Source: Nansenia antarctica
Lineage: Eukaryota; Chordata; Actinopteri; Argentiniformes; Microstomatidae
Length of the DNA: 64,000 bases
Reading direction: 5' to 3'
NCBI GenBank assembly: GCA_963989245.1
Contig: OZ022340.1
Location: 50,421,351-50,485,350 of the forward strand
The notes under the pieces were generated by a model that worked only from the letters and a program-made list of their open reading frames with translations, was not told where the DNA came from and ran no database searches. The translations under genes were made by a program, and so were the position numbers. This document shows positions 44,434-53,441 of the stretch, piece after piece; position 1 is the first letter of the stretch, and every line of letters starts with the position of its first letter.

Positions 44434-44537
44434 TTACATAGGCCTACACAATTCACATATGACTATGTTTCTTGTTCAAAGGCCAGGTATAATCGTGTAT
44501 GGGGGGCAGGGTTGCACCTAAGCTTTCAGCAAAGAGG

Positions 44538-44548
44538 GAAAGTGAAAG
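44538..44548 (+). promoter_or_regulatory. ISRE/IRF-type element upstream of ubiquitin-like gene 1
   Basis: GAAAGTGAAAG fits the GAAANNGAAA core of interferon-stimulated response elements. It lies 72 bp before the ATG at 44620 and is conserved in gene 2. ISG15, the known interferon-induced ubiquitin-like gene, is controlled by such an element. Confidence 0.6.
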
Positions 44549-44619
44549 CCATTATCCACGCCGACCTCGACCACGTAGGCTAGGCTACACACACTTCACA
44601 AATACACACAACCACCAAG

Positions 44620-46220
44620 ATGACAACCACCAAGATGCAGAAGAAGATCTACCAGATCCAAGTCACTGCAGAGACTGGGAACAAACTAGTGATCGATGTG
44701 GGCTATTCAGAGGAAGAATTGAAGAACATGACAGTGCCGGAGCTGGAAAAAAGAATAGCTGACAAACTACCAGGGATCTCAGGTAGGCAGACATCATTTA
44801 TTAAGTACATAGTGGGTATTGGGTAATGTAAACACACTTTACTGGCTGTCTAAACTGTGTAAGATAATGTAATTCAATGGTGAGGTAATAAGCAAGGACA
44901 TAGCTATGTGAAAATGCCATTGCATTATATCAGAGAAATAACATACAGACCATTTATAATGATGGTGGTACAGTAACAATGTTACTTTGTTGCCTGTTCA
45001 ATAAGATCCATTGATTACCATTTACCAGTGGCGGCTGGCCGATAGAGGGCGCTGGGGCGCCGCCCCCACCTTCACTTCCTAGTTGCGATTTGTAAAAGTT
45101 TTTTTTTTAAATAAACATTGTTTATTCACAAAATGCGGCTGATATTCTGTCGGCGCCTATCAGCATTCATTAAAAATCCTCCAATACAATAAACATTTTT
45201 ATCTGTGTGTGTGTGTGTAAAACTCACTGTTAAAATACATAGGGGGAGAACGCGGTGCGCCGGTCAATGCAAGTCTATGCCAGGACGAATACTTTTCGCT
45301 TACACGTGAGCTGTAGCAGCGCTCCAATTGGCTGTCTCTATTTCTTGGCCAGGGCGCAAAAATGTGCGTCCTGAATCTCCGGTTGTATTGCAGACAATGC
45401 ATTATGCTGAGGACTTCCGACTTCCGGTTTTCCGGACTTCGGGCTTCCGGAGTATTTTAAATGAACATTCGTAATGTCTGTCTCTGATGTTCATGGTCAA
45501 TTAAATCAGCCTATTTTGTGCAACTAATAATGTTCCCGCTAATGGGTTAACCGAGCAGCCTCGCACCTAACGTGCAAGCACCTATCTTCGAACTATTCAT
45601 AGCAATATGCGCGGGGCAAAAATAATCTATTGCCTCTAAAATCACCACGAACAGAACGACGGAGGTATGGGTAAACACGGCTCATGTTCTGTCATCAAAG
45701 GTAAGAGTTGGTTTTCTTTAACTCAGCTGATGCATTACCTTGCTGTTGTTGTTTACCGAATGCTCCATCTGACTGTCACACTGTGATTGTACTTGTGTAA
45801 ACAGTAACACAGACGGGGTGAATTTCATGAATGAAAGTGAAAGTTCTGTCACAAAACGCCGTTACGTATCCTCACACATGTTTAAGTGGGTATTGCGTGG
45901 GTAAAGTGAAATTACGTCTTTGTTTCGAGCGCCAGTGCGTGTTTTATGCGTGTGCACGCGGAAAAAAATCGTGCACGCGAAAAAAGTGCCCCGCCACACT
46001 GCTGTGCCCCACCCAAAAATTTTAGCACCAGCCGCCACTGCCATTTACCTCCATTGAAGTCTGATCTCTCTGCTGGTGTGTAGCGGAGACAGTGCCGATC
46101 CTGCGGTTGGTCTTCGGTGACAAACAGTTGGAGGACTCTGGTCGGCTGTCCAGTTATGGGATCCAGGACAAGTCTGTCATTATGATGATAATGCAAATGG
46201 TTGGGGGATGGAGACATTAA
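44620..46220 (+). CDS. Ubiquitin-like protein, copy 1 (two exons)
   Basis: Exon 1 is 44620-44782 (donor GTAGGC) and exon 2 is 46084-46220 (acceptor GTGTAG). The phase matches and the join gives 99 residues. A short basic N-terminus leads to a single beta-grasp ubiquitin fold: YQIQV strand, LEKRIADKL helix, LRLVFGDKQLED and LSSYGIQDKS, closely following ubiquitin's LIF-x-GKQLED and LSDYNIQ. It ends Gly95-Gly96 followed by Trp-Arg-His, so a protease would have to trim three residues to expose a conjugable diglycine. The intron is 1,301 bp, versus 262 bp in copy 2, because a hAT element sits in it. An ISRE-type site precedes it. It is related to ISG15 in fold and possibly regulation but has one domain, not two. 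I do not know an established name. Confidence 0.85.
45026..46040. mobile_element. hAT transposon in intron of ubiquitin-like gene 1
   Basis: Ends CAGTGGCGGCTGG and CCAGCCGCCACTG are flanked by the 8-bp repeat CCATTTAC (45018-45025 and 46041-46048). The corresponding intron of copy 2 lacks it (around 63710), so it inserted after or during the duplication. It contains a short open exon-like segment 45667-45700 with a strong donor (AAAG/GTAAGA) and a GAAAGTGAAAG motif at 45833-45843. It ends 43 bp before exon 2. Confidence 0.9.
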
Positions 46221-47000
46221 CCACTGTGCAGAAAACATCACTATTTAATTACTGTTTTAACTCATTCAGCGAATTACATTTTACTATGTGTCAAAAATGT
46301 TTCCAAGTCAATCCGAAACACTGTAACTGTGAGTGTATGTTTTCATGTCATGTGCATACATGTTTTCCCTAACTCTGAACGATCTCTTCGAGTCTTTTAT
46401 TTGACAACATGTTGTGCTTAAATCAGGGTGATGGAAAGTAATCAAAGATAACCATGGTTATCCACCACTGCAGTGAAGGGACTATGACTAAGCGTCGCTG
46501 ATCTTGCCCTCCCGCTTCACATTACACATTGATAATAAACACGATTAAATCTCGTAGATATAGCCTACCAAGAAGGAAGTCTTGGCAAGCGTAACAAAAA
46601 CGTTATTCATAAACATGAACGTCGGTGAATATCTTAATTAATTGTGGGGCATATTGAGAAAAAAAGATGCAACTTCTTTTTACAGTATGCAGTCTAAGTT
46701 TTGGATAAAGCACTTTGTATTTCCCTACTTTTTTAATCGTGAACTGTAGCAAAGCCATTTCTTTAGTACATGATTATGATAGCGCACTCTGGGAAAGCAT
46801 TGCTTTCAATTTTCAAAACTAACGCAATCGCTTTGCCCTGTTGCGCACGTGGCTATCAAAGTGCGCGTCTCAAGGTAGACAGAGGCCAGTGTATAAGAAC
46901 CGGTCCAGTGTCACTATTCTGTATTAATCCCTTATACTGAACTCGGAATTTGAGTGGTGAAAGCTGATCTGACAGCAGTCCGTCTGGTCTATCGATTATG
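46221..47000. other. Gene-free stretch after ubiquitin-like gene 1
   Basis: The first part (to about 46340) is shared with the sequence after copy 2 and is likely 3' UTR or flank. No other gene is seen. Confidence 0.5.
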
Positions 47001-47255
47001 CATTGACTCAGTAACGTGCAGTGAGGTCATTGGCTGGGTAGGCAGTGAGCTATTTAAAAAAAAAACATGCGAGTAACGCAGCAGCCAGACTTCAAATGGC
47101 ATAGCGCATACTATAAAGGCAATCAATAGCCCTTATATCTTTTGCCGCAAAACTCACTTCTTCAAGAAGTAGGCCTACTACCAGGATCCTCCCTCTTAAG
47201 CACCTATTGTATTGTTAGTTTGCTATTCTTCTCTATACTATTGCTATATTGCTAT

Positions 47256-47491
47256 TGTAGTGACTACATTATGGGTTCATGTTCTCCTCTTACTGTTGGT
47301 TGTGTAGTGGGAGGGAACCAGTTCTGGCACTAGGGGCAGAGGGGAGGATTATTAACGTTGCAACTTCCTGTTTAGACACAAGAGTTTTGGTGATCGATTT
47401 CCTGGTCCTGTACGGAGAGTACAAGTTGTTATTTTGATTAAACCGTTATCATTACGTTGCCTACGTCTTTCCTTTTTCCTCCGGCACTACA
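47256..47491 (+). repeat. 5' LTR of gypsy C
   Basis: 236 bp with 7-bp terminal inversion TGTAGTG/CACTACA; identical to 51555-51790 by eye. Confidence 0.93.
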
Positions 47492-47568
47492 CTGGTGACC
47501 CCCGACGTGGATTTTTGTTAACGTAATTGTGTACAAAAACCAGCGAGCGAACATTACAATCCTGCAAA

Positions 47569-48321
47569 ATGTCCGGGCGAGGAAGACGTTCAAACCAGCG
47601 GCAGCCATCACCATCCCCTGTCAGGGTAACGCGTGGTGCGCACACTCCCACTCTCAAGCTACCACAGTTCTGGGACTCAACGCCTGCTGCATGGTTTGCT
47701 ATTGTAGAGGCACATTTTAACAAAAGTGACATCGATGACGACGACGACCGGTACAACCATGCTGTGGCAATGTTGGGCAGCTCCACCGCAGCTCGAGTGG
47801 TAGGTTTTTTGTCTGCTCCCCCGACGACGAACAAATATGAGCGCCTCAAGGCCCTGCTTCTAGAGACATTTGAACTGTCCACTGCGGAGAGGGTGCGTCG
47901 CCTATTTGCCATGTCGGACTTGGGTGACGAGAGGCCTTCTGCGCGCATGGAGAGGATGCTAAACCTGCTCGGTACAGAAGACCCCATGATCCTCTTCACA
48001 GAGCTGTTCATGCGCACATTGCCAGCTCAAGTTAGGATGGCGCTGGCCAACACCGCCATCATGGAGCCCCGCGCCCTGGCCAGGGAGGCGGACCGGTTCG
48101 TCTTGGCCATGCCTCAACGGTCCCCCGACCTGCTCGCTCCCGCGGCCGCCCCGCCACCCGACCGTCGCAGGAGAGCGAAGGATGACGCCAGACCTTCTGG
48201 CCAGCAGGGTAACGCTGCGGGCCATTGTTTCTACCACGCCACTTTTGGCGCCAAGGCCAAACGGTGCCGCTCACCCTGCACCTTCGGACCGACGGGAAAC
48301 GGCGGGGCCGGCACTCAGTAG
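47569..48321 (+). CDS. gag: Gag of gypsy C
   Basis: 250 residues from the ATG at 47569 (MSGRGRRSNQ); frames reaching further upstream have no ATG. It has a Gag-type region (FWDSTPAAWFAIVEAHF, RVRRLFAMSDLGDERPS). Instead of a CCHC knuckle it ends in CFYHATFGAKAKRCRSPC, a Cys/His cluster seen at this place in a clade of fish and arthropod gypsy elements. The last codons overlap pol, with a -1 slippery site. Confidence 0.9.
   Translation: MSGRGRRSNQRQPSPSPVRVTRGAHTPTLKLPQFWDSTPAAWFAIVEAHFNKSDIDDDDDRYNHAVAMLGSSTAARVVGFLSAPPTTNKYERLKALLLETFELSTAERVRRLFAMSDLGDERPSARMERMLNLLGTEDPMILFTELFMRTLPAQVRMALANTAIMEPRALAREADRFVLAMPQRSPDLLAPAAAPPPDRRRRAKDDARPSGQQGNAAGHCFYHATFGAKAKRCRSPCTFGPTGNGGAGTQ
48294..48300 (+). 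promoter_or_regulatory. -1 ribosomal frameshift heptamer (G GGA AAC), gypsy C
   Basis: GGGAAAC is positioned with GGA and AAC as gag codons (Gly-Asn). A one-base slip enters the pol frame (Gly-Lys-Arg). GC-rich inverted segments follow (CTCAG at 48314 with CTGAG near 48327, and GGGGCC with GGCCC), which could form a stimulatory stem. Some betaretroviruses use the same heptamer. Confidence 0.75.
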
Positions 48322-51300
48322 TGGCCCTGAGCGCTGGCGTCACCAACAGGCTGCTCTTCATACAAGACACCGCCTCTGGTCGCAGTTTCCTTTGTGACAC
48401 AGGTGCCCAGTGGAGCATCATTCCGGCAGAGAGATCGGATGTGGCGAAGGAGGAGCGTGGTCCGCAGTTGGCAGGCGCGGACGGCACACCTATCTGCTCT
48501 TATGGCACTAGGGCGGTGGACGTGTGCTTCGGAGGGCAATGCTTTTCGTGGGATTTTGTCATAGCGGCTGTCACATTTCCCCTCCTTGGTGCGGATTTTC
48601 TGTGCGCCCACAACCTGTTGGTGGACGTGGGGAACAGGCGCCTGGTCAACTCACAGACTTTCGCTTCCTTCGCCTGTACGCAGGGGGAGGCGGTCTACAG
48701 CGGGTGGTCCAATACGCTCGCCGAAAGTGACCAGTACCTTCGGCTGCTCGCCGAATTCCCCGACCTTACCAAGCCCACCTTCTCCGCGCCCACGGTGAAA
48801 CACGGAGTGGAGCACCACATCGAGACCGAGGGGCCTCCCCTCCACGCCAGGGCCAGGCGCCTCAACCCGGAGAAGCTGGCCATCGCCAGGGCGGAGTTTG
48901 CGCATATGGAGCAGGTGGGCATCGTTCGGCGCTCGAGCAGCCCCTGGGCGTCTCCCCTGCACATCGTCCCTAAGTCAGACGGCGGGTGGCGCCCATGTGG
49001 GGACTACCGCCGCCTCAACGACGCGTCCAAGCCTGACCGCTACCCGGTCCCACATGTCCAGGACTTTTCAGCGAACCTGGCAGGCAAACGCTTCTTCTCC
49101 AAAGTGGACCTGGTACGGGGGTACCATCAGGTGCCGGTGCACCCCGAGGACGTCCCTAAGACGGCCGTAATCACGCCATTTGGACTCTTCGAGTTTCTGC
49201 GGATGCCGTTCGGCCTGAAGAACGCGGCGCAGACCTTCCAACGCCTCATGCACTCGGTGCTCCGGGACCTACCATTCCTCTTCGTCTACTTGGATGACAT
49301 CCTCGTCGCAAGCACCACGGAGGAGGAGCACCTGTCCCACCTCCGGGCCCTTTTCACACGGCTCAGCCAACATGGGCTGATTGTCAATCCGGCGAAGTGT
49401 GAGTTCGGACGGAACACCATCGACTTTCTCGGGCACCGGGTCTCCGCAGAGGGGGTGACCCCCCTCCCCTCGAAGGTGGAAGCTGTCGCTGCTTTCCCGC
49501 GCCCCAGCACAATCAGCGAGCTCAAGGGGTTCATCGGGATGGTAACCTTCTACTATCGCTTCCTCCACCACATCGCTCACATCCTGCGGCCTCTGTACGA
49601 TGCCCAGAAGGGCAAGACTCTGAAGCAGCCGGTGGACTGGACGGCGGAGCGTGTCAAAGCCTTTCAGGACACCAAGGCGGCCCTGGCCCGCGCTGCCATG
49701 TTGGCCCACCCCTCGCCCTCGGCACCCACTGCTCTCACCACGGACGCCTCTGACTTTGCTGTGGGAGCGGTGTACGAACAGTGGGTTGGGGACGCCTGGC
49801 AGCCTCTTGCATTCTTCAGCCGCCAGCTGTCTCCCAGAGAGCAAAGGTACAGCACATTCGACAGGGAGCTCCTCGGGCTGTGGCTTGCTGTCAGACACTT
49901 CCGTTTTTTACTGGAGGGCCGCGAGTTTACGGCCTACGTGGACCACAAGCCACTCACGCACGCCATGTCCAAGGTGGCGGAGCCGTGGTCCGACCGCCAA
50001 CAGCGCCAGCTCGCCTACATATCCGAGTTCACCACAGACATCCAGCACGTTGCTGGGAAGTCCAACCAGGTCGCGGATTGTCTCTCCAGGGCGGTGGTTG
50101 GTGCGGTCCAACTGGGTTTGGACTACGCGCGCATGGCTGCAGACCAGGCCGCCGACCCCGCCGTCCAGGCTCTCAAGTTGTCGGACACAGGACTGCGCCT
50201 AGAAGAGGTGGTTTTCGGTGACGCAGGGGCCACGCTCCTGTGCGACGTCTCCATGGGTCGGCCACGACCGGTGGTCCCCGCCAACTGGAGGCGCCCCGCC
50301 TTCGAGGCGATACACGGCTTGTCTCACCCTGGTAGGAAACCGTCCTCACGGCTGGTGTCAGAGAAATTCGTCTGGCATGGGCTCAAGAGGGATGTGAGGG
50401 CCTGGGTAGACACGTGCATCGCCTGCCAGCGCGCCAAGGTGCATCGACACGTCAAGGCCCCCCTGGAGCAGTTCTCTGTGCCTGAGCGGAGGTTCGATCA
50501 TGTAAACGTGGACCTGGTAGGGCCGCTGCCCCCCTCGCACGGATACACCTATCTCTTTACCATGGTGGACAGGACGACTCGCTGGCCGGAGGCAGTTCCG
50601 CTCTCCTCAACGACAGCCCCCGACCTGGCCCGGGCGTTCATCGCGGTGTGGGTCTCCCGCTACGGCACCCCTGCTGATCTCTCCTCTGACCGTGGCTCAC
50701 AGTTTACTTCAGAGCTGTGGGCAGCGGTGGCGGAGAATCTGGGGGTCAAGCTCCACCGCACAACCGCCTATCACCCGCAGGCGAACGGGCTCTGTGAGCG
50801 TTTCCATCGATCCATGAAGGCCGCCCTTCGAGCCAGCCTCACGGACAGCAACTGGCTTGACAAGCTGCCGTGGGTCATGCTGGGGCTCAGGACAGCGCCT
50901 AAGGAGGACCTCCAGTCGTCGTCCGCTGAGCTGGTGTTTGGACAGCCGCTGCGGGTCCCCGGTGACTTCATTCCCAAGTCAACGGAGCCCTGGTCCGCCG
51001 CCGCTCAGCGCGCCTCCCTGCTGGACAGCGCCAGGACCTTCGTCCCGGTCCCGACTACGCAGCATGGTGTCCCTACTTCGAGGGTGCCCCCGGAGCTGCA
51101 CTCAGCGAGGTTCGTTTTCATTCGTCATGATGGCCACAGGACTCCACTACGTCCTCCTTATGACGGGCCTTTCCGTGTCATCGAGGCCGGAGCCAAGAAC
51201 TTCATGGTTGACATGGGGGGTAGGCCTGAGTGTGTGTCCGTTGATCGCCTCAAACCGGCCCACTTGGACCTTGAACTGCCCCTGGACTTGGCCCTGCCAC

Positions 51301-51533
51301 CGCGCAGAGGCCGGCCTCCAGTCCTACCTCCCCTGCAGCGCCCTGGCCATTCCCCCCTCCGACCCCGACAACCCCCCGCGGCTCGCGAGCCCCCGGTCGT
51401 CACTGCCCCCCGTCCTTCCCTGCAGGAGGACGGGATGGGCGATGTCACACCTCCTCCCGCACCTCCTGACTTTACCTACGATCGTAGGGGCCGGGCCATA
51501 CGCCCTCCTCGCCGTGAGGATTTCCAATATTGA
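48294..51533 (+). CDS. pol: Pol of gypsy C (PR-RT-RNase H-IN)
   Basis: About 1,079 codons after the frameshift. Protease has CDTGAQWS (about 48391). Reverse transcriptase has YRRLN, RMPFGLKNAAQTFQ and YLDDILV (about 49288). RNase H has TTDASD, FDRELL and YVDHKPL. Integrase has a zinc domain (GLSHPGRK...CIACQRAK), then VDLVG, SDRGSQF and NGLCERFH. A proline-rich C-terminus follows. All catalytic residues are present and there are no stops. The sequence is GC-rich compared with its surroundings. Confidence 0.95.
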   Translation, partial: GKRRGRHSVVALSAGVTNRLLFIQDTASGRSFLCDTGAQWSIIPAERSDVAKEERGPQLAGADGTPICSYGTRAVDVCFGGQCFSWDFVIAAVTFPLLGADFLCAHNLLVDVGNRRLVNSQTFASFACTQGEAVYSGWSNTLAESDQYLRLLAEFPDLTKPTFSAPTVKHGVEHHIETEGPPLHARARRLNPEKLAIARAEFAHMEQVGIVRRSSSPWASPLHIVPKSDGGWRPCGDYRRLNDASKPDRYPVPHVQDFSANLAGKRFFSKVDLVRGYHQVPVHPEDVPKTAVITPFGLFEFLRMPFGLKNAAQTFQRLMHSVLRDLPFLFVYLDDILVASTTEEEHLSHLRALFTRLSQHGLIVNPAKCEFGRNTIDFLGHRVSAEGVTPLPSKVEAVAAFPRPSTISELKGFIGMVTFYYRFLHHIAHILRPLYDAQKGKTLKQPVDWTAERVKAFQDTKAALARAAMLAHPSPSAPTALTTDASDFAVGAVYEQWVGDAWQPLAFFSRQLSPREQRYSTFDRELLGLWLAVRHFRFLLEGREFTAYVDHKPLTHAMSKVAEPWSDRQQRQLAYISEFTTDIQHVAGKSNQVADCLSRAVVGAVQLGLDYARMAADQAADPAVQALKLSDTGLRLEEVVFGDAGATLLCDVSMGRPRPVVPANWRRPAFEAIHGLSHPGRKPSSRLVSEKFVWHGLKRDVRAWVDTCIACQRAKVHRHVKAPLEQFSVPERRFDHVNVDLVGPLPPSHGYTYLFTMVDRTTRWPEAVPLSSTTAPDLARAFIAVWVSRYGTPADLSSDRGSQFTSELWAAVAENLGVKLHRTTAYHPQANGLCERFHRSMKAALRASLTDSNWLDKLPWVMLGLRTAPKEDLQSSSAELVFGQPLRVPGDFIPKSTEPWSAAAQRASLLDSARTFVPVPTTQHGVPTSRVPPELHSARFVFIRHDGHRTPLRPPYDGPFRVIEAGAKNFMVDMGGRPECVSVDRLKPAHLDLELPLDLALPPRRGRPPVLPPLQRPGHSPLRPRQPPAAREPPVVTAPRPSLQEDGMGDVTPPPAPPDFTYDRRGRAIRPPRREDFQY

Positions 51534-51554
51534 GGTGAACACTGGGGGGGCTGG

Positions 51555-51790
51555 TGTAGTGACTACATTATGGGTTCATGTTCTCCTCTTACTGTTGGTT
51601 GTGTAGTGGGAGGGAACCAGTTCTGGCACTAGGGGCAGAGGGGAGGATTATTAACGTTGCAACTTCCTGTTTAGACACAAGAGTTTTGGTGATCGATTTC
51701 CTGGTCCTGTACGGAGAGTACAAGTTGTTATTTTGATTAAACCGTTATCATTACGTTGCCTACGTCTTTCCTTTTTCCTCCGGCACTACA
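51555..51790 (+). repeat. 3' LTR of gypsy C
   Basis: Same 236 bp as 47256-47491. Confidence 0.93.
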
Positions 51791-53441
51791 CTATACTGTA
51801 TTTTTTGTTTGCTATTCTTCATTTTGCCTTAAAAAAGCAGTACACTCCTACGTTAAATGCAATTATTGTAAGTCGCTTTGAATAAACGCGTCGGCTAAAT
51901 GACTGTAATGTAATGTAGGCTAATATACTATACTATAAAGTCAATCACATAGCCCATACTATACTATCAAATAGCTGGTCAAAAATGTCAAATGTATTGT
52001 TATCTCATAACTACACATAGCGTAGCGCAACAGCCTGTATGGCATTGCATTGCCTACATTCACCTGCATCTCAACAGGATTTACAGCAGCACGCAAAACA
52101 GCTCAATGACAATATAAACTCACCTGCATCAACAACACAGGATTTACAGCATTTGAACCGGCACGCAATAGCATACATTATCTTAAGCATATGTAACATG
52201 CGTAGGCAAATGTGCGGCTATTGTATTGTTAGTTTGCTATTCTTCTCTATACTATTGCTATATTGCTATACTGTATTTTTTGTTTGCTATTCTTCATTTT
52301 GCCTTAAAAAAGCAGTACACTCCTACGTTAAATGCAATTATTGTAAGTCGCTTTGAATAAACGCGTCGGCTAAATCACTGTAATGTAATGTAGGCTAATA
52401 TACTATACTATAAAGTCAATCACATAGCCCATACTATACTATCAAATAGCTGGTCAAAAATGTCAAATGTATTGTTATCTCATAACTACACATAGCGTAG
52501 CGCAACAGCCTGTATGGCATTGCATTGCCTACATTCACCTGCATCTCAACAGGATTTACAGCAGCACGCAAAACAGCTCAATGACAATATAAACTCACCT
52601 GCATCAACAACACAGGATTTACAGCATTTGAACCGGCACGCAATAGCATACATTATCTTAAGCATATGTAACATGCGTAGGCAAATGTGCGGCTAATTTC
52701 TCATCCTTTTCTGCCATCAAATGTAAACGTTCGACATAATTCCCACGATTGATGGAGCTACTGCTGGGGAAATTTAGAACCGCGACGCGAACAGCAGAGG
52801 ATGCTGCTACGGCAAGCCAAACGCAAACTGTCAATCATGCTGTCAGAGGCAGCGTGGCACGGTGCTTCAACGTCCATCAATGAAGACAATGTGAGAACAG
52901 ACTACGCATGCGCAAACCTACGAAACTGTTGGTCTATCACTTCGCATAGCACATAGAGGCACAAGTACAGTCTGCTTCAGCCTCTCGCCAGCAATCAGCT
53001 AGCTTTGGGAGCAAACTCTCCTGGTGCCAGGGCATGCATTATATTTTTAAAACAACACATTTTACATCATTTATTTTTTATTTTAACAACATTTTAACAC
53101 ATTAAAGTTAAGAATAATGAGTAAAATAAATAAATAAAAATATATTTTTGAGATAAAAAAATAATAAAAAAATATTTTAAAAAGACTGATATTCTTTTTC
53201 TTTCTTAAATGCCTGGGTGAGGCACTGCCTACCCTGCCTCACCTGACTGCACGCCACTGCATTGACTGATACGTTAGATAAGTCCTTCGTGAAGTGGTTC
53301 GTGAAACTCCCAAAACATGTTTTGGTAATGTGTCACGTGATGAGGCACCTTTCAATAACAGGGAAAGTGAAAGCATTTGGCAGTCAAGAAAAAGCCCATA
53401 CACCGATACTGTCCTACACTGATACTGCACTATCAAACAGA

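Larger units (their letters stand above)
47256..51790 (+). mobile_element. Ty3/gypsy retrotransposon C, intact
   Basis: 236-bp LTRs (47256-47491, 51555-51790) begin TGTAGTG and end CACTACA and look identical. A 4-bp duplication CTAT flanks them. The primer site TGGTGACCCCCGACGTGG starts at 47493. A G-rich tract (51544-51554) precedes the 3' LTR. Gag and pol are uninterrupted. It appears very recent and possibly competent. Confidence 0.95.
47204..52692. repeat. 475-bp tandem duplication, first unit split by gypsy C
   Basis: Unit 2 is 52218-52692. Unit 1 is 47204-47255 plus 51791-52217, which after removing the 4-bp target duplication is also 475 bp. Both units start CTATTGTATTGTTAG and end GTGCGG. 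Only unit 1 holds the retrotransposon, so the duplication is older than the insertion. Confidence 0.85.
47009..53259. mobile_element. Large hAT-type shell containing gypsy C
   Basis: Ends CAGTAACGTGCAGTGAGG (47009) and the inverted CTGACTGCACGCCACTG (to 53259) are flanked by the 8-bp repeat CATTGACT (47001-47008 and 53260-53267). Without gypsy C it would be about 1.7 kb. It has no transposase frame. It contains a 475-bp tandem duplication and a tail motif common in teleost repeats (GTAAGTCGCTTTGAATAAA). Confidence 0.82.
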
